Source of the DNA: Deinandra increscens subsp. villosa
Taxonomy: Eukaryota > Streptophyta > Magnoliopsida > Asterales > Asteraceae
Reading direction: 5' to 3'
Assembly: GCA_039602395.1 (NCBI GenBank)
Contig: JBCNJP010000006.1
Span: forward strand, 65,600,509-65,664,508
Length of the DNA stretch: 64,000 nucleotides
Shown: positions 35,701-46,779 of the stretch, in pieces
How the letters are laid out: the number at the start of each line of letters is the position of its first letter
How positions within the stretch are numbered: position 1 is the stretch's first letter
Notes under the pieces: model-generated
Told to the model about the DNA's origin: nothing
The model's input: the letters and a program-made list of their open reading frames with translations, nothing else
Databases searched by the model: none
Program-made: the position numbers and the translations under genes

Positions 35701-38700
35701 AAATAGAAATAATATTACCTTTTCTTGAAAATCAACAACTTCATTTCCCTGTTCTGTAATAGATCCAAGTACAGAAGTTTCAACGTTTGATTCTTGAGAC
35801 GGTGGTGTTGGCTGACTAAGATGAAGATCAAATCCCGGAGCACCAATGTAGTTTGAAATCATCTTTTCATTGTGTCCAGCAATGCTATCATCTATATGCT
35901 CAATCATAGATGAAGTCATTGAAAAAAAACTTGATTCAGGTTCCTCATCTTTTTTTTCATCAGTTCCCATGTCTTTTGTTTCATGTTTCTTCAAACTTGA
36001 CTCTGTGTCATCAGTTTTCCCGTCTTTTGTTTCATTTTGCTTCAAACTTTCATGTGTTTCATCAGTTTCCCCTTCTTTTGTTTCATCAGTTTTCCCATCT
36101 TTTGCTTCATCTTTCTTCAAACTTTCCTCTGTTTCATCAGTTTTCCCTTCTTTTGTTTCATCTTTGTTCAAATTAACATGTGTGTCATCAGGTTCACCAT
36201 CTTTTGTGTCATCTTTCACATGTTCGTTTTCATTTTTTTCTAGTTGAGGACCTCCTATAAAACATTCATCAACTTCCCGTTCATTAGCAGCTCCATGTTT
36301 TTCATTTCCAACTGATTCAAAATATTTCTTCAATAAAAACTTCCATTCATCATGTTTTTCCACAATTAAAGCTCCCTCAGGATAATCTTTTGATGCTTTT
36401 CCCAGTAGCAAACATATTTTGTTAGCATGTTTATCAAAATCTTGTAGCTCCTTTTCAAGCATCTTTGCCCATACCTATTTTCATAAGGACATGTAAGATA
36501 TAATACAAAACTCGAATAATTAAAAAAACAAATTTAAAATATTATACCTCTTCTGTTGCAGGTAAATCTTCTGTTGCATCTTCGGTTGCATCTTCTAATC
36601 CTATTAAAGAAGTAATTGTGTTATTTTGTGTGAACATGTCATTGTGTTATTGTGTTATTGTGTTATTGAGGTATTGTTTCATTGTTTAATTAATATAATT
36701 ACCTTCACTTATTTTACTGCCCTTCTTCTTTATCATTCTCTCATTTGAAAGCCCTTTTTTAATCTTTGCTTTCGGTTTTTCTTTCTCATCTTCACTCTCT
36801 TCTGTTGCATCTTCGGTTGCATCTTCTAATCCTATTAAAGAAGTAATTGTGTTATTTTGTGTGAACATGTCATTGTGTTATTGTGTTATTGTGTTATTGA
36901 GGTATTGTTTCATTGTTTAATTAATATAATTACCTTCACTTATTTTACTGCCCTTCTTCTTTATCATTCTCTCATTTGAAAGCCCTTCTTTTTTAATCTT
37001 TGCTTTCGGTTTTTCTTTCTCATCTTCACTCTCTTTTTCAGAGGAGGAGGAAACTTCACATGCCTCTTTTCTTAGTGCTATATCTAATTCTTTTTCATAA
37101 TCATTCAGTTTTGAGTAGGTAATTTGCCTTAAAGACAAATTTTTCTTAGTTTTCCTTCTCTCCTTCTCATACACATACAAAACCTGTTTTTGAGTACAAA
37201 AGAAAAATCAGTGACGTTAATAACAGGAATTGTGTCATTGTGTCAATGTGTCATTGTGTCAATGTGTCATTGTGTCAGTTTTAAGATAGAATGTGTCATT
37301 TTTAATAGAGATTGTTCTTACCACAAGTACTAGAAGTGGACCACAATAATGTTCTGGACCTTTCCAAGTTCTTCTTGTTTTCTTTAAGCAGTATATAATG
37401 TAATCACACCAATTAAGCTTCTTGACACTAGATTTCTGTGTGATAGTCATCAAAAACCTCTGATTAATTTTGTTACTTCCCATTGCTTCTCCAATCACTG
37501 TGAATAACATAACCAAGAAGTTTATCTTGAAAATTCTGCCTGATTCTTTATCGTCTTGAATCATATGGTTACTAAACCTTTTAATGGTAAATATATTTGA
37601 TAACTCCTCTAGATGAAATTGGCTTCTAAACTCAGCCACAACAGGATTAGTAATCTGTGGTTTCTCACAATGTAGCACTGGTTTACCACCATTTGATATT
37701 CGGAAGACTTCTTGTATCAACTCTGATGATATTAGAATCCTATCTTCACCATCATAAATTTCATTTGTTGAGGGATCATAGTTTCTCAAAATGTAGAATC
37801 CTAAAGATGTTGGAATTGAGTGTATTGATAGCTTTAATATACTCTTGAAGCCCATATCTTTTACAGCTTTCCTTTGTTCATCAGTTAATGCATTAATAAC
37901 ACTAATCAGATTCCCACTTGAGCACCTCATAACTATTTTTTTTACCACTGTACTTATGATGTATAGGCTGTCTTTTTGGTTCTTGGGCGACCTTTCTTTT
38001 TTTCTTATCAGCACCTTCCTTACTTTTACCAGCTTTATCTTCTTTGTTTTCCTGATCATCCTGAGTATACATCTTTGAAGTCAGCATTAGAAAAACACAA
38101 TTGATACAAACAGAAAACACAATGACACAATATGAACAAAACACGACACGATATATTTCAATCTCATGATTCGATGTACCGAGTTACCAAGTCTTACCAA
38201 ATCTGTTTTCTCAACATCAAACTTCTTTCTTTTCTTTTTATTTGAAACCTCTTGCTCTTGATTATCCTAAGATATAATCAATGTGAAAATATGTTAGATA
38301 ACCCCAATTGGTACAAACAGAAAACACAATGACACAATATGAACAAAACACGACACAATATATTTCAATCTCATGATTCGATGTACCAAGTTACCAAGTC
38401 TTACCAAATCTGTTTTCTCAACATCAAACTTCTTTCTTTTCTTTTTATTTGAAACCTCTTGCTCTTGATTATCCTAAGATATAATCAATGTGAAAATATG
38501 TTTAGATAACCCCAATTGGTACAAACAGAAAACAAAATGACACAATATGAACAAAACAGGACACAATATGTTTCTAAATCGTTGTATTGTGTTATATCTG
38601 AACAAACACAATGACACAATGACACAATTCAGTGTCTTTGTTAGGATATCAGCATATTATACAAAACAACTGATATAATAATTAAACATAATAACACAAT

Positions 38701-39753
38701 AACACATTAGACTAATTAAACAAATGATAGAGAATGAACAATTTACCAGCTTTATCTTCTTCATTTTTCTGGTTTTCTTGAATTGTTGATTTAGTGTAAG
38801 GTTGTCTTCACTTTCTTCACTTTCCATTTCATCTACAAGAAATGGTGTAGACTTGTCATTATTGTTCTTCGTGTTACTAAGCTTCATTTTGATTACTCTT
38901 TCACTTTTTCTTTTCCGAAAATTAGCTATTTGCAACATTCAATATGAAGATTAGTGTTGGTAAACAAGTGATACATAACCCAAACTTTTCAGATTAAGTG
39001 CATTGTGCTTTATATTAACAATAGACAGAATACAAGACTAATATTACACAATGTAGTAAATTATATTACACAATTACACAATAGAAACAATTTAACACAA
39101 TAAAACATTTGTTTACTAATTTTCTCTAACTATCTGCACTAACCTAATAACAAAACAGATGTTCATAATAAACTTTAGTAAACATATATTTAACACAATA
39201 AAACATTTTTTAGGAAAAAATAGTAATAAATAACTTTTATAACAATCTCCACCAACTGATTAACAAAGCAGATGTTCATCATTGTGTCTATGATAAGTTA
39301 CATTGTGTTTTGTATCTAGAAAGTAAACTTTATTAAACAGATTTAACACAATCACACAAAATATCGTAAAAATACAAAATAGGTAATAAATAACTTCTCT
39401 AACTATCTGCACTAACCTAATAACAAAACAGATGTTCATAATTGTGTCTATGATCTGTTACCTGCATGTGTTTGTTTTTGCAGATTTTTCTTCTTCTTCT
39501 TTTGAACTTTTCTTTTTTTGACAGAAGATTTTAGTTGTTTTGGAGTTTTCTGTTCTTCGATTTCAGATAGTTTGAGTGTATTTGGAGTCGCAACGGACAC
39601 AATATCATCCGAGAGTGTTTTTGTTGAGGACGATTGCAAGGAATAATACTCTGATGATTTCGCCGATGATTCCGGTGAAGATTCCGATGACTCTGATGAT
39701 TTCGCCGATGAATCCGGTGAAGATTTCGACGGCGATGAGGATGATTTCGCCAT
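32743..39753 (-). CDS. MULE-borne Ulp1/SENP-like (C48) cysteine protease, multi-exon
   Basis: A long gene read on the minus strand from an ATG at 39753 to a stop at 32743-32745. The first exon (39753 to about 39450) is Ser-rich and ends in a basic, nuclear-signal-like KKRKVQKKKKK tract. Small Lys-rich exons follow (38.9-37.9 kb). Next comes the plant-mobile-type N-terminal domain common in Ulp1-MULE proteins (about 37930-37310, ALTDEQRKAVKDMGF through WKGPEHYCGPL). Acidic repeat exons and many short Lys/Glu exons occupy 37.2-33.8 kb. The C-terminal C48 domain has exons 33461-33216 and 33126-32743, with the catalytic His in QSHHFYMV, Asp in VIIDNS and Cys in NHIDCGIFLMRH. Ulp1 enzymes cleave SUMO-type modifiers; the role within a transposon is unknown. 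Internal exon limits are approximate and continuity was not proved. Confidence 0.7.
34303..34989 (-). repeat. 345-bp tandem duplication including two exons of the Ulp1 gene
   Basis: 34303-34647 and 34648-34989 are nearly identical. Each copy contains one exon ending THIDQLKAKKQFNVPNAPKEV and another reading VQKETGKGNVVLNTKQAEQK, separated by introns full of AACAATGA/CACAATGA motifs. Confidence 0.85.
35870..36250 (-). repeat. in-frame acidic peptide repeats in Ulp1 gene
   Basis: Within the exon spanning about 36462-35720, units of about 12-16 codons of the type KKDETKDGKTDETEESL repeat six or seven times. The encoded segment is strongly acidic and presumably disordered, between a structured-looking N-terminal part and PGFDLHLSQPTPP. 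Confidence 0.75.
36570..37031 (-). repeat. 231-bp tandem duplication of an Ulp1-gene exon
   Basis: The exon encoding SEDEKEKPKAKIKK and LSNERMIKKKGSKISEG, plus its flanking intron, occurs twice with a period of 231 bp (36600 versus 36831). One copy reads KKGL and the other KKEGL. Confidence 0.8.
38106..38540 (-). repeat. 207-bp tandem duplication of a mini-exon
   Basis: Two full copies and the start of a third, with a period of 207-208 bp. Each full copy holds one short exon reading DNQEQEVSNKKKRKKFDVEK, a basic nuclear-localisation-like peptide, bordered by AG and GT signals on the minus strand. Confidence 0.8.
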
Positions 39754-40005
39754 TTTCGGGTGAAGATTCTCTGATAGAAAGAGAAGAAGAGGAGAAAATG
39801 GAGAAGAAAAGACGGTTTTGGGGTTTTATGAGAGAAGAAGTGGGTAAATTACGATATTACCCCTCCGTGTCTTTTTTTCATTTAAATTATGGAGGAGTTT
39901 TACCCAAATATCGTAGGGAAGATGAGAGCCATTGATCTTATGATCTGACGGACACAATTACTTCTTACCCTTCTTATTTTTATTAAACTTCTTATAATAA
40001 CTCCA

Positions 40006-40008
<3 letters not shown>

Positions 40009-40068
<60 letters not shown>
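40009..40068. repeat. TA microsatellite at right MULE boundary
   Basis: About 30 TA units follow the right terminal repeat of the MULE without a gap. Confidence 0.85.
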
Positions 40069-40071
<3 letters not shown>

Positions 40072-41360
40072 CTTTTACACATTCCTATATTTAGCTTTTG
40101 TAAATACCAATTTTACTTTTCACATTTTCACACCTCAAACTCCAAACTTTTAGCTTTTATAAAAAAAATAGATACGAACAATAAGCGGAATTCACCGTAT
40201 TGTCCTTCACCACCACTATACATCTAGCAATTCAATCCAAACACGTTACTTTTACCCATTAGTCGTAGTTTGCCCAACATAACTCACAATACGAGACCTA
40301 ATTAGATCACGTACCTAAAACTTGACCTGAGCTATTGCAGCCGGTTAAGAGCTCCCAAAAAACCGCAACTACTACCAACGGCTAACAAAAAAATCACAAA
40401 TGTCGTTAGTTCACAATGTTCAAATATCTATTACTTGATTCATAATAAAAAACAAGATTCGTATACAATTTTTTGACAACAAACAATTTAAAGAAATTCA
40501 TAATAAAAACAAGAATCGTATACAATTTTTAACTTGAACCAATAATCTAAGCTGTACTATATTATAATAAATATAAGAGGAACAAAAATGCTTTTTATTT
40601 AAACTTTAACAGTTCTTGAAGGATATATATGTAAATTACCCTTATAAATGCGAGTTCTAAACATTATTTACTCATAAATGGAGATTCTAAATATATTGTT
40701 AGAAAAAAGTTGTAAATATTTTGTTAATAGGAACCTATGATTAAAATACACTTTATTAGTTGTTCAACCATTTATGTGGATACAAAGACCATATTAATTG
40801 TCGTATAATATAATCCTAATTAATTGTTCACGTTTACTAATGTTTATAGTAGTGTGGTTTTTTTTTTCGATGCATCACGCACCCACTAGTTAAAAATAAA
40901 CAGAAACACATATTAAAGGTAGTTTGAGACCTTGAGCCCGTTCCATTAGGATTAGTGATATATGGGCTAAAAGAAAATTAAACCGAGTAGTCTTGTCACT
41001 CCCTAGTCTTATAGTCTTATATAACCTAGTTCTCCAAAGAAACAGCAAATATAATAAAAGATTTTATTTTTTTTAAATCATGTTAAATGATGTTACCCAC
41101 GACACGATCCGACCACAGTCTGGCATCATAACATTGTTATTTATTTATATTCTTTTACTTTTTGTTTAAGCGCAATGAATTTAGCACAAAAGTTAGCAGT
41201 GTAATAGAAACAGACGTGTATCATAACTTTTAACTTTTAAGTCATAGGCTCAGTACTTTAAACGTTTAACTTTTAAGTTTAACGTCATTAGACAACTTAC
41301 TTAGGGTTACAGCAATAAAACTTTTTTATACCGTGTTATCTCTAGTGTAAGTAAGTGTAA
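40069..41360. other. AT-rich intergenic DNA
   Basis: No gene is recognised. The stretch 41150-41340 is the second copy of the dispersed repeat seen at 13735-13960. Confidence 0.4.
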
Positions 41361-42207
41361 GGGGGGACGGAGTGGGCGGCAAAAAAGCCGCGGCGCCGCA
41401 AACTTCCGCGGCAAACACCGCCGCCGGTCTAGCGGCTTCGGTGAAAGCGAGGCCGAGAATCTACTTCTCGCCGCTGGTTTTGTTTGTTGGTTTCAAGGTT
41501 TTTGACCGTTGAACGGTCTTAAACTTTAAAAAAAAAAATTTAATTTTTTTTTTATATAATCAAACTCTTTCACTCTTCTCTTCTACACTCTCTTCTACAC
41601 CATTTCTATTTTCTACCACTACCATAATCAAACTCTTTCACTCAAACAATGGATCGATCAAACCCGAGCTCTTCGAAGGGTCAAGCCAAGAAAAAAATAT
41701 GACCTCGTTCGTTAAACCCGCAACAACAAAGAGACTCGATGCCACCACCATCTTCAAACCCGATGAACTACCCTTTCTACCCACTTGAGGGGATCCTCTT
41801 TGCAAGTCAAACTCGCCCAAAAACGAAAGATAGCAGAGAGATATGGGTGGGAGTGTGACTTTTAATGTGTTTTTTTAAAAATAAAAGTAATGTAGTGTGT
41901 GTGTTTTTTTTTAAGTAATGTAATTTTTTTTAAGTAATGTAATGTTTTTATATTAATGTAATGTTTTTTTTTAAATAAATGTAGTGTTTTTATAAAATAA
42001 ATATAGTGTTTTAAAACTAATTACAAAATATATATAACTCAAAAACATTAAAATAAATTAACCTACAATTCTTCATAATCCTCACCACTCCCTCCTAAAA
42101 TCCTTCAAAATTTTTCAAAATTCTTTATTTTTCTCTTTCCTGCGTGGCACCCTCCTATTGGTTACAACCCATTCTTCAAAATCCTAAAAATTCTACCACT
42201 CCCCCCC
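41361..42207 (+). mobile_element. PIF/Harbinger deletion derivative
   Basis: An 847-bp element with TAA on both sides (41358-41360 and 42208-42210) and inverted ends GGGGGGACGGAGTGG / GGGGGGGAGTGG. The interior keeps only the head and tail of a Harbinger accessory ORF. The head is an ATG at 41649 followed by DRSNPSSSKGQAKKK then a stop. The tail, near 41820-41865, reads KRKIAERYGWECDF then a stop. A GACCGTTGAACGGTC palindrome lies near 41502. It is non-autonomous. Confidence 0.7.
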
Positions 42208-42454
42208 TAACACATATGAGGATAGTAAACTAGTTTTGAAAAATTTATTTAGTTATATTTAGGTTGTCGGTTCGCGCCATTTAGCACCCGGTGCATTTTA
42301 GCAGACTAGCATAGATCTAGGCTAACATGAGCCTAGACTACCCCTCGTCCCCACAAAGCTTATCCTAGACCACATCTGTCTCATTCACACTTTAATCTCA
42401 TATTCATATGATACAACATACGATCAAATAAACAGTTTTTTGATTTCTCCACCA

Positions 42455-45215
42455 ATGGCATTGAGCTCCAGTTCTTGTTATTATTCATCTTCTTGTTCAA
42501 TTTCAACTCAATTCAGAAAAAACCCTGCAAATTCTCATCCAGTTAATCCCCGTAACTCCCTGTTTGCGTTAATATCGTCGTCGTTAAATTCAGATGATTT
42601 GCCGAAACCCCCTCTTTCCGTTTCGGCTGATTCTTCCTCTGCGCCAAAAGCTCGATTCGTTGCTCGCCGAACGGAATCCGTTTCTGTTCGTCCACTCGAA
42701 CGCCCTCTACGTAATCCTTTTTAACCTACAACTTTTGATTTTTGTCTGTTTTCTTTTGATCACTTCGGAATTTATGATTTGGGTTTTTGGGATTAAGGGG
42801 GCGTTTGGTTCGCCGAATTGGAAGGATTTCGGAAGGAATTGTAATTTGAATTCCATTACTTAGTATGTTTGTGTATGTAAATTGTTCAATTCACCCGAAT
42901 ACATTTAAAATCTTGTAACCCGAATATGACCCGTTTAACCAATTTGTATGTCTGTCTGTTAAACGGGTTGATGGGTAATAATCAAGCGGTAAATGTGATA
43001 ATTGGGTACGTGGGTTGTAAAAAATGGGTTAAACGGGTTAAGGGGTCGACCCGTTTCATTATACATGTTGGCGGGTCAACATGTTTCATGAAATAGGTTG
43101 GCGGTGACCTACTTAACTAAACAGGCTAGGTAGACCCGAGCACAACTTGTTTAATTAAACGGGCCAACCCGGACATGATCCTTTTTTAAACGGGCTAGAT
43201 GCTAAGCTGTTGTTAGTCCAAAACTTGATTTTTTTCGTGTTGCATTCGTGTTGTGGCGTAAATGCTAAGCTGTTGTTTTTAGTTGTTGGAATTTGACAAC
43301 ATATCCCGTTTAACCCATTTGTCTTTTAAACGGGTTGACGGGTAATAATCTAACGGTAAACTTGGGAATTGGGTATGTGGTTTGTAAAAAAATGAGTTAA
43401 ACGGGTTAAACGGTTTAGGGGTCGACCTGTTTTATTAAACATGGTGGCGGTTCAAAATGTTTCACTAAATAGGTTGGCAGGTGACCTACTTAACTAAACG
43501 AGCTTGATAGGTCAACCCGAGCACGACTCGTGTAACTAACAGGTCAACCAAACATGGCCTGTTTTTAAACGGGCTAGACATGCCAATCCAAAACCTGATC
43601 TTTTTCGTGTCTCGTTGGTTTTGTGGCGGAAATTGCCATCCTGCATTATCTAAGTGGTGTTTTTAGTTGATGGAATTTGTCAAACATATTACATTAAACA
43701 ATTGATTATGGAGTATAGTTATAGTAAACCTAGATTGGGGAAACTATAATCAATCTGTGAATTAACTCAAACTCATCTGATTTGGTTTTAATTCTATGTT
43801 GTTCATGTCAGTGGAGTATATGAGCCTTCCTGCAAGCCAATACTCTGTTCTTGATGCACAAAGGATCGAGCGAATTGACGACAATACTTTCAGGTGTTAT
43901 GTGTACAACTTCAAGTTTTTCGCTTTTGAGGTTTGTCCTGTATTATTGGTCCGGGTCGAGGAGCAACTTAATGGCTGTTCAATTAACCTCTTGTCTTGTA
44001 AGGTGATTAAAGATCTTCAAAACTTCATCTAATCATATCAGTATATCACCATGTTTGGATTTTATGGTGTCATTAATTTTTCACATTTAACTTATTGCAG
44101 CTTGAGGGGTCCCCAATTGTTGTTGCACAAAATAATAAATTTGATGGTGAGCAATTCGCCAATTCATTAGCCTCTTATCTTGTTAAAATGCTGATATTAA
44201 TGCACTTGTAGAATAATAATGCATAGGAGATCATCATAAGGTTTTGAAACTTACATGAGTTAGATGATATATTTTCTCTTTATGCTTGTAAGATGACAAG
44301 CGGACAAACGGTCCAAACAGAAAGTTAAACACAATTTTACAAGAAATCAAATCAGAAACTTTCCTTTGGTTAACTAATCGTGCAAAAAATTTAGTTTTGG
44401 ATTGGAACGTTTGGAAATGTGATCCGTTGTACTGGTTGTAGTTTCATTTTCTTTCCTGTGTTGTACTTTGTAATACTTTTTCCTCTAGCATCTTGCTGGG
44501 GGGGGGGGGGGGGGTTCTTTTATATATCTTTTGCCCTTTATAAAAAAAAAAAAGTTAAAAACTCCACTATGATAGTACAGGAGGAAGTTGATGCTGTTTT
44601 ATTCTAAGTTATATCACATAATGCCTTTTCAGGACTCCATTGACAATAGTTTGGTATGGGCATGCAGCTTCTATGGTGAATAGAATATCATGTGATGGCA
44701 ACAAAAGCGGTTCATCCACGCAAGAACTCACGTCTGACACTCTTATCGAGGTGAAAAAATTATGTTATTTTAAATCTTAAATGACTTCTTTATTCGTATA
44801 TTCATTGTTGAAGTTTTTGTGCAGGTAAGCATTGATATTCCATTTCCTTTCCGGGCAATCCCAATCCGTACCATTGAATCAAGTGGCACCCAAGTCCTTG
44901 AGCAGATCCTGAAGATTATGCTTCCCCGGTTTATGGCACAGGCATGTGAAATTTGATCTTCTTATTCTTCTGTTTTGTTTTGTTTTGATTTTCTCAATGC
45001 AGTAAGAATTTGAGACCCAAATCGACCCATTAGCCTTTATAGTGCATCTTCAATAGTTTACAGTAATGGGTTCTCACAGTTATACAAAATTTATGTGAAA
45101 CAGTGAAAGCAAAAGATTAAAGTGTCAATATGTGTATGTGCAGTTGGTGAAAGACTATGAAGCGTGGGCTTCCGGTGACACCTCAAGGCAACCTCTTGGA
45201 ACTGGTGGGATATGA
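42455..45215 (+). CDS. Plastid-targeted DUF1997 family protein
   Basis: Six exons at 42455-42710, 43812-44002, 44101-44146, 44668-44750, 44825-44941 and 45144-45215 join to 765 nt (254 aa) with consistent phases. Residues 1 to about 70 are Ser-rich with few acids, like a chloroplast transit peptide. The conserved body starts at LEYMSLPASQYSVLDA and ends AWASGDTSRQPLGTG. This body is recognised as the DUF1997 family, whose biochemical function is not established. The intron after 44941 has a GC donor (CAG|GCATGTG); no GT donor keeps the frame. Intron 1 (1.1 kb) contains two diverged copies of an about 375-bp segment rich in AAACGGGTTAAA and GACCCGTTT. The first in-frame ATG was taken as start. 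Confidence 0.88.
42905..43590. repeat. ACCCGTTTAA-rich tandem repeat in DUF1997 intron 1
   Basis: Two diverged copies, about 42905-43215 and 43290-43590, with a period near 377 bp. They share TTAAACGGGTT, GGGGTCGACC, ATAGGTTGGC and GGTGACCTACTTAACTAAAC. Confidence 0.6.
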
Positions 45216-45499
45216 TATGAACTCTGATATGAAGATGCCACTTTTCGAATGTTGCGATTCTACTCTTGCTTCCAAAATTAGTGTATCAAATCAATGTATT
45301 GTGTAAAAATGAAGTTACATTCTAGTTGAAGTTCTGTTTAATCGGGTTATCGATCCATTAAAGTTATTTGTCAGATTCATTTTCGTAGGCGGTTTGAGGC
45401 GTATGATCATACGAATCACTGAAATGTATCTGTTTGTTTTCTGCTTCAAGAACATATGTATCTGATGGTTTAGCATTATCCTTCAATGTTAGTTGTTTT

Positions 45500-46149
45500 T
45501 TACCTTTTGTATGTAATTAACTTAGTTATAAAGTTGCGATTGGTCGTTGAGTTGAGGGTCTCGTGGAAACCAGTCCCTTTATTTCCCGAGACAGGATAAG
45601 GCTTATCATCATCTTACTCTTCTTAGACACTGCTCTACGAGTGAAATATTACTAGATACATTTGTTTGTTTGTTTTAGTGTTGTGATTGATTTTTAGTAG
45701 AAAGGGTAGTATAGGCACAATAATATTATTTGGGTAATTTTTGTTACTTTTTGGTTTTTGCCTGTTTGGATCATGTTAGATGTTTGCAGGCGCAAATGGG
45801 TGAAAAATCCTGAAAATCATAACCTGGCTATGCTCTAGTCTCCCACGATTTGTACGTGTCATAATTCACGGGTCAAAGATTGATCGTTGGCTGTTACGAA
45901 TCACATGATCCGTTTTTACCGTTTCTGTAGCAATGCTTACTAAAATTTAAACCACTTAAAAGCCAAACCCAAACCCAAATGGTGTGAAGTGCAAAATAAG
46001 GATTACTTGGGATTGTTCTCATGCCTATTCAAATCAATGTAGTTTTGGACTTTTGGTTTAAAAGGGTGTAAATAGGTCCACTGTAGTTTTTTTGCAATTA
46101 TAGTTATATTGTTAAAATAAATACGAATTCTGTAAAAGATAAACATATC
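45500..46149. other. intergenic DNA between DUF1997 gene and tRNA
   Basis: No coding or repeat structure is recognised beyond ordinary AT-rich plant intergenic sequence. Confidence 0.4.
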
Positions 46150-46222
46150 GGGGATGTAGCTCAGATGGTAGAGCGCTCGCTTAGCATGCGAGAGGTACGG
46201 GGATCGATACCCCGCATCTCCA
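46150..46222 (+). tRNA. tRNA-Ala (AGC)
   Basis: A 73-nt cloverleaf: acceptor GGGGATG pairs with CATCTCC, including the G3:U70 wobble that marks alanine tRNAs. The D arm is GCTC/GAGC, and the anticodon stem CTCGC/GCGAG encloses TTAGCAT (anticodon AGC). The T arm is CGGGG/CCCCG with loop ATCGATA, and the discriminator is A. There is no intron and no encoded CCA. A T run about four bases downstream can serve as Pol III terminator. Confidence 0.97.
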
Positions 46223-46224
46223 AC

Positions 46225-46232
46225 TTTTTATC
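46225..46232 (+). terminator. RNA polymerase III terminator of tRNA-Ala
   Basis: A TTTTTA run a few bases after the tRNA 3' end. Confidence 0.6.
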
Positions 46233-46779
46233 TTCACAACTTATTTTTGATATATTTAGCGTTAGGACCCTTATATTTTTATGTATGTTACAAAACGTCC
46301 CAAATATGTAGGAAAGACATTTAGATATGATAATTTCTTTTAATCTTCATTAATCGTTATGATTACAACCTACATTCCTCACATATATTGTTATATTTTA
46401 GTTTATATTTATAGGTTTTAGTTAAATTGTCCACATAATATATTGTTATATTTTAGTTTATATTTATAGGTTTTAGTTAAATTGTCCGAGATGATTTGTT
46501 TTATCCACGGTCAAATAAATTGATAATATAGCCAATTGGCCATAAACGGGTTGTAAGTTTGTAGACAAACTGAAATCACTCGAGTTTTGATGTTATATCT
46601 TATATTTTAATTGACCGTAGCTCTTAACACACTGACTGAACCCTGAAATTGATATCTTTGCGTTCGAAATCAAAAAGCAAGTAGAACTAGATCCATATAG
46701 ACATACTTTGCTAAGTTTTTTTTCGAAATTGGTTACCAGCAAAGTTTAGCCGGATTTTTTAGACGATATCTCATCTATG

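Larger units (their letters stand above)
28884..40009. mobile_element. 11.1-kb Mutator-like element (MULE) with FAR1-type transposase and Ulp1 gene
   Basis: The ends form short degenerate inverted repeats. The left end contains AAATAAGAAGTGTAAGAAG and the reversed right end contains AAATAAGAAGGGTAAGAAG, each preceded by GAAGTTT and starting with AGA. Both ends lie directly in TA dinucleotide runs, so the target duplication cannot be read. The element carries a transposase gene (+) in its left third and a long Ulp1-type protease gene (-) in the rest, tail to tail. MULEs that carry Ulp1-like genes are known (Kaonashi in Arabidopsis and rice, CUMULE in melon). Placement in one of those groups is not established here. 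Confidence 0.8.

Noticed and set aside
36037..36247. Phe/Ser/Cys-rich plus-strand ORFs that look like membrane proteins
   Set aside because: Antisense shadows of the acidic repeat region of the Ulp1-like gene.
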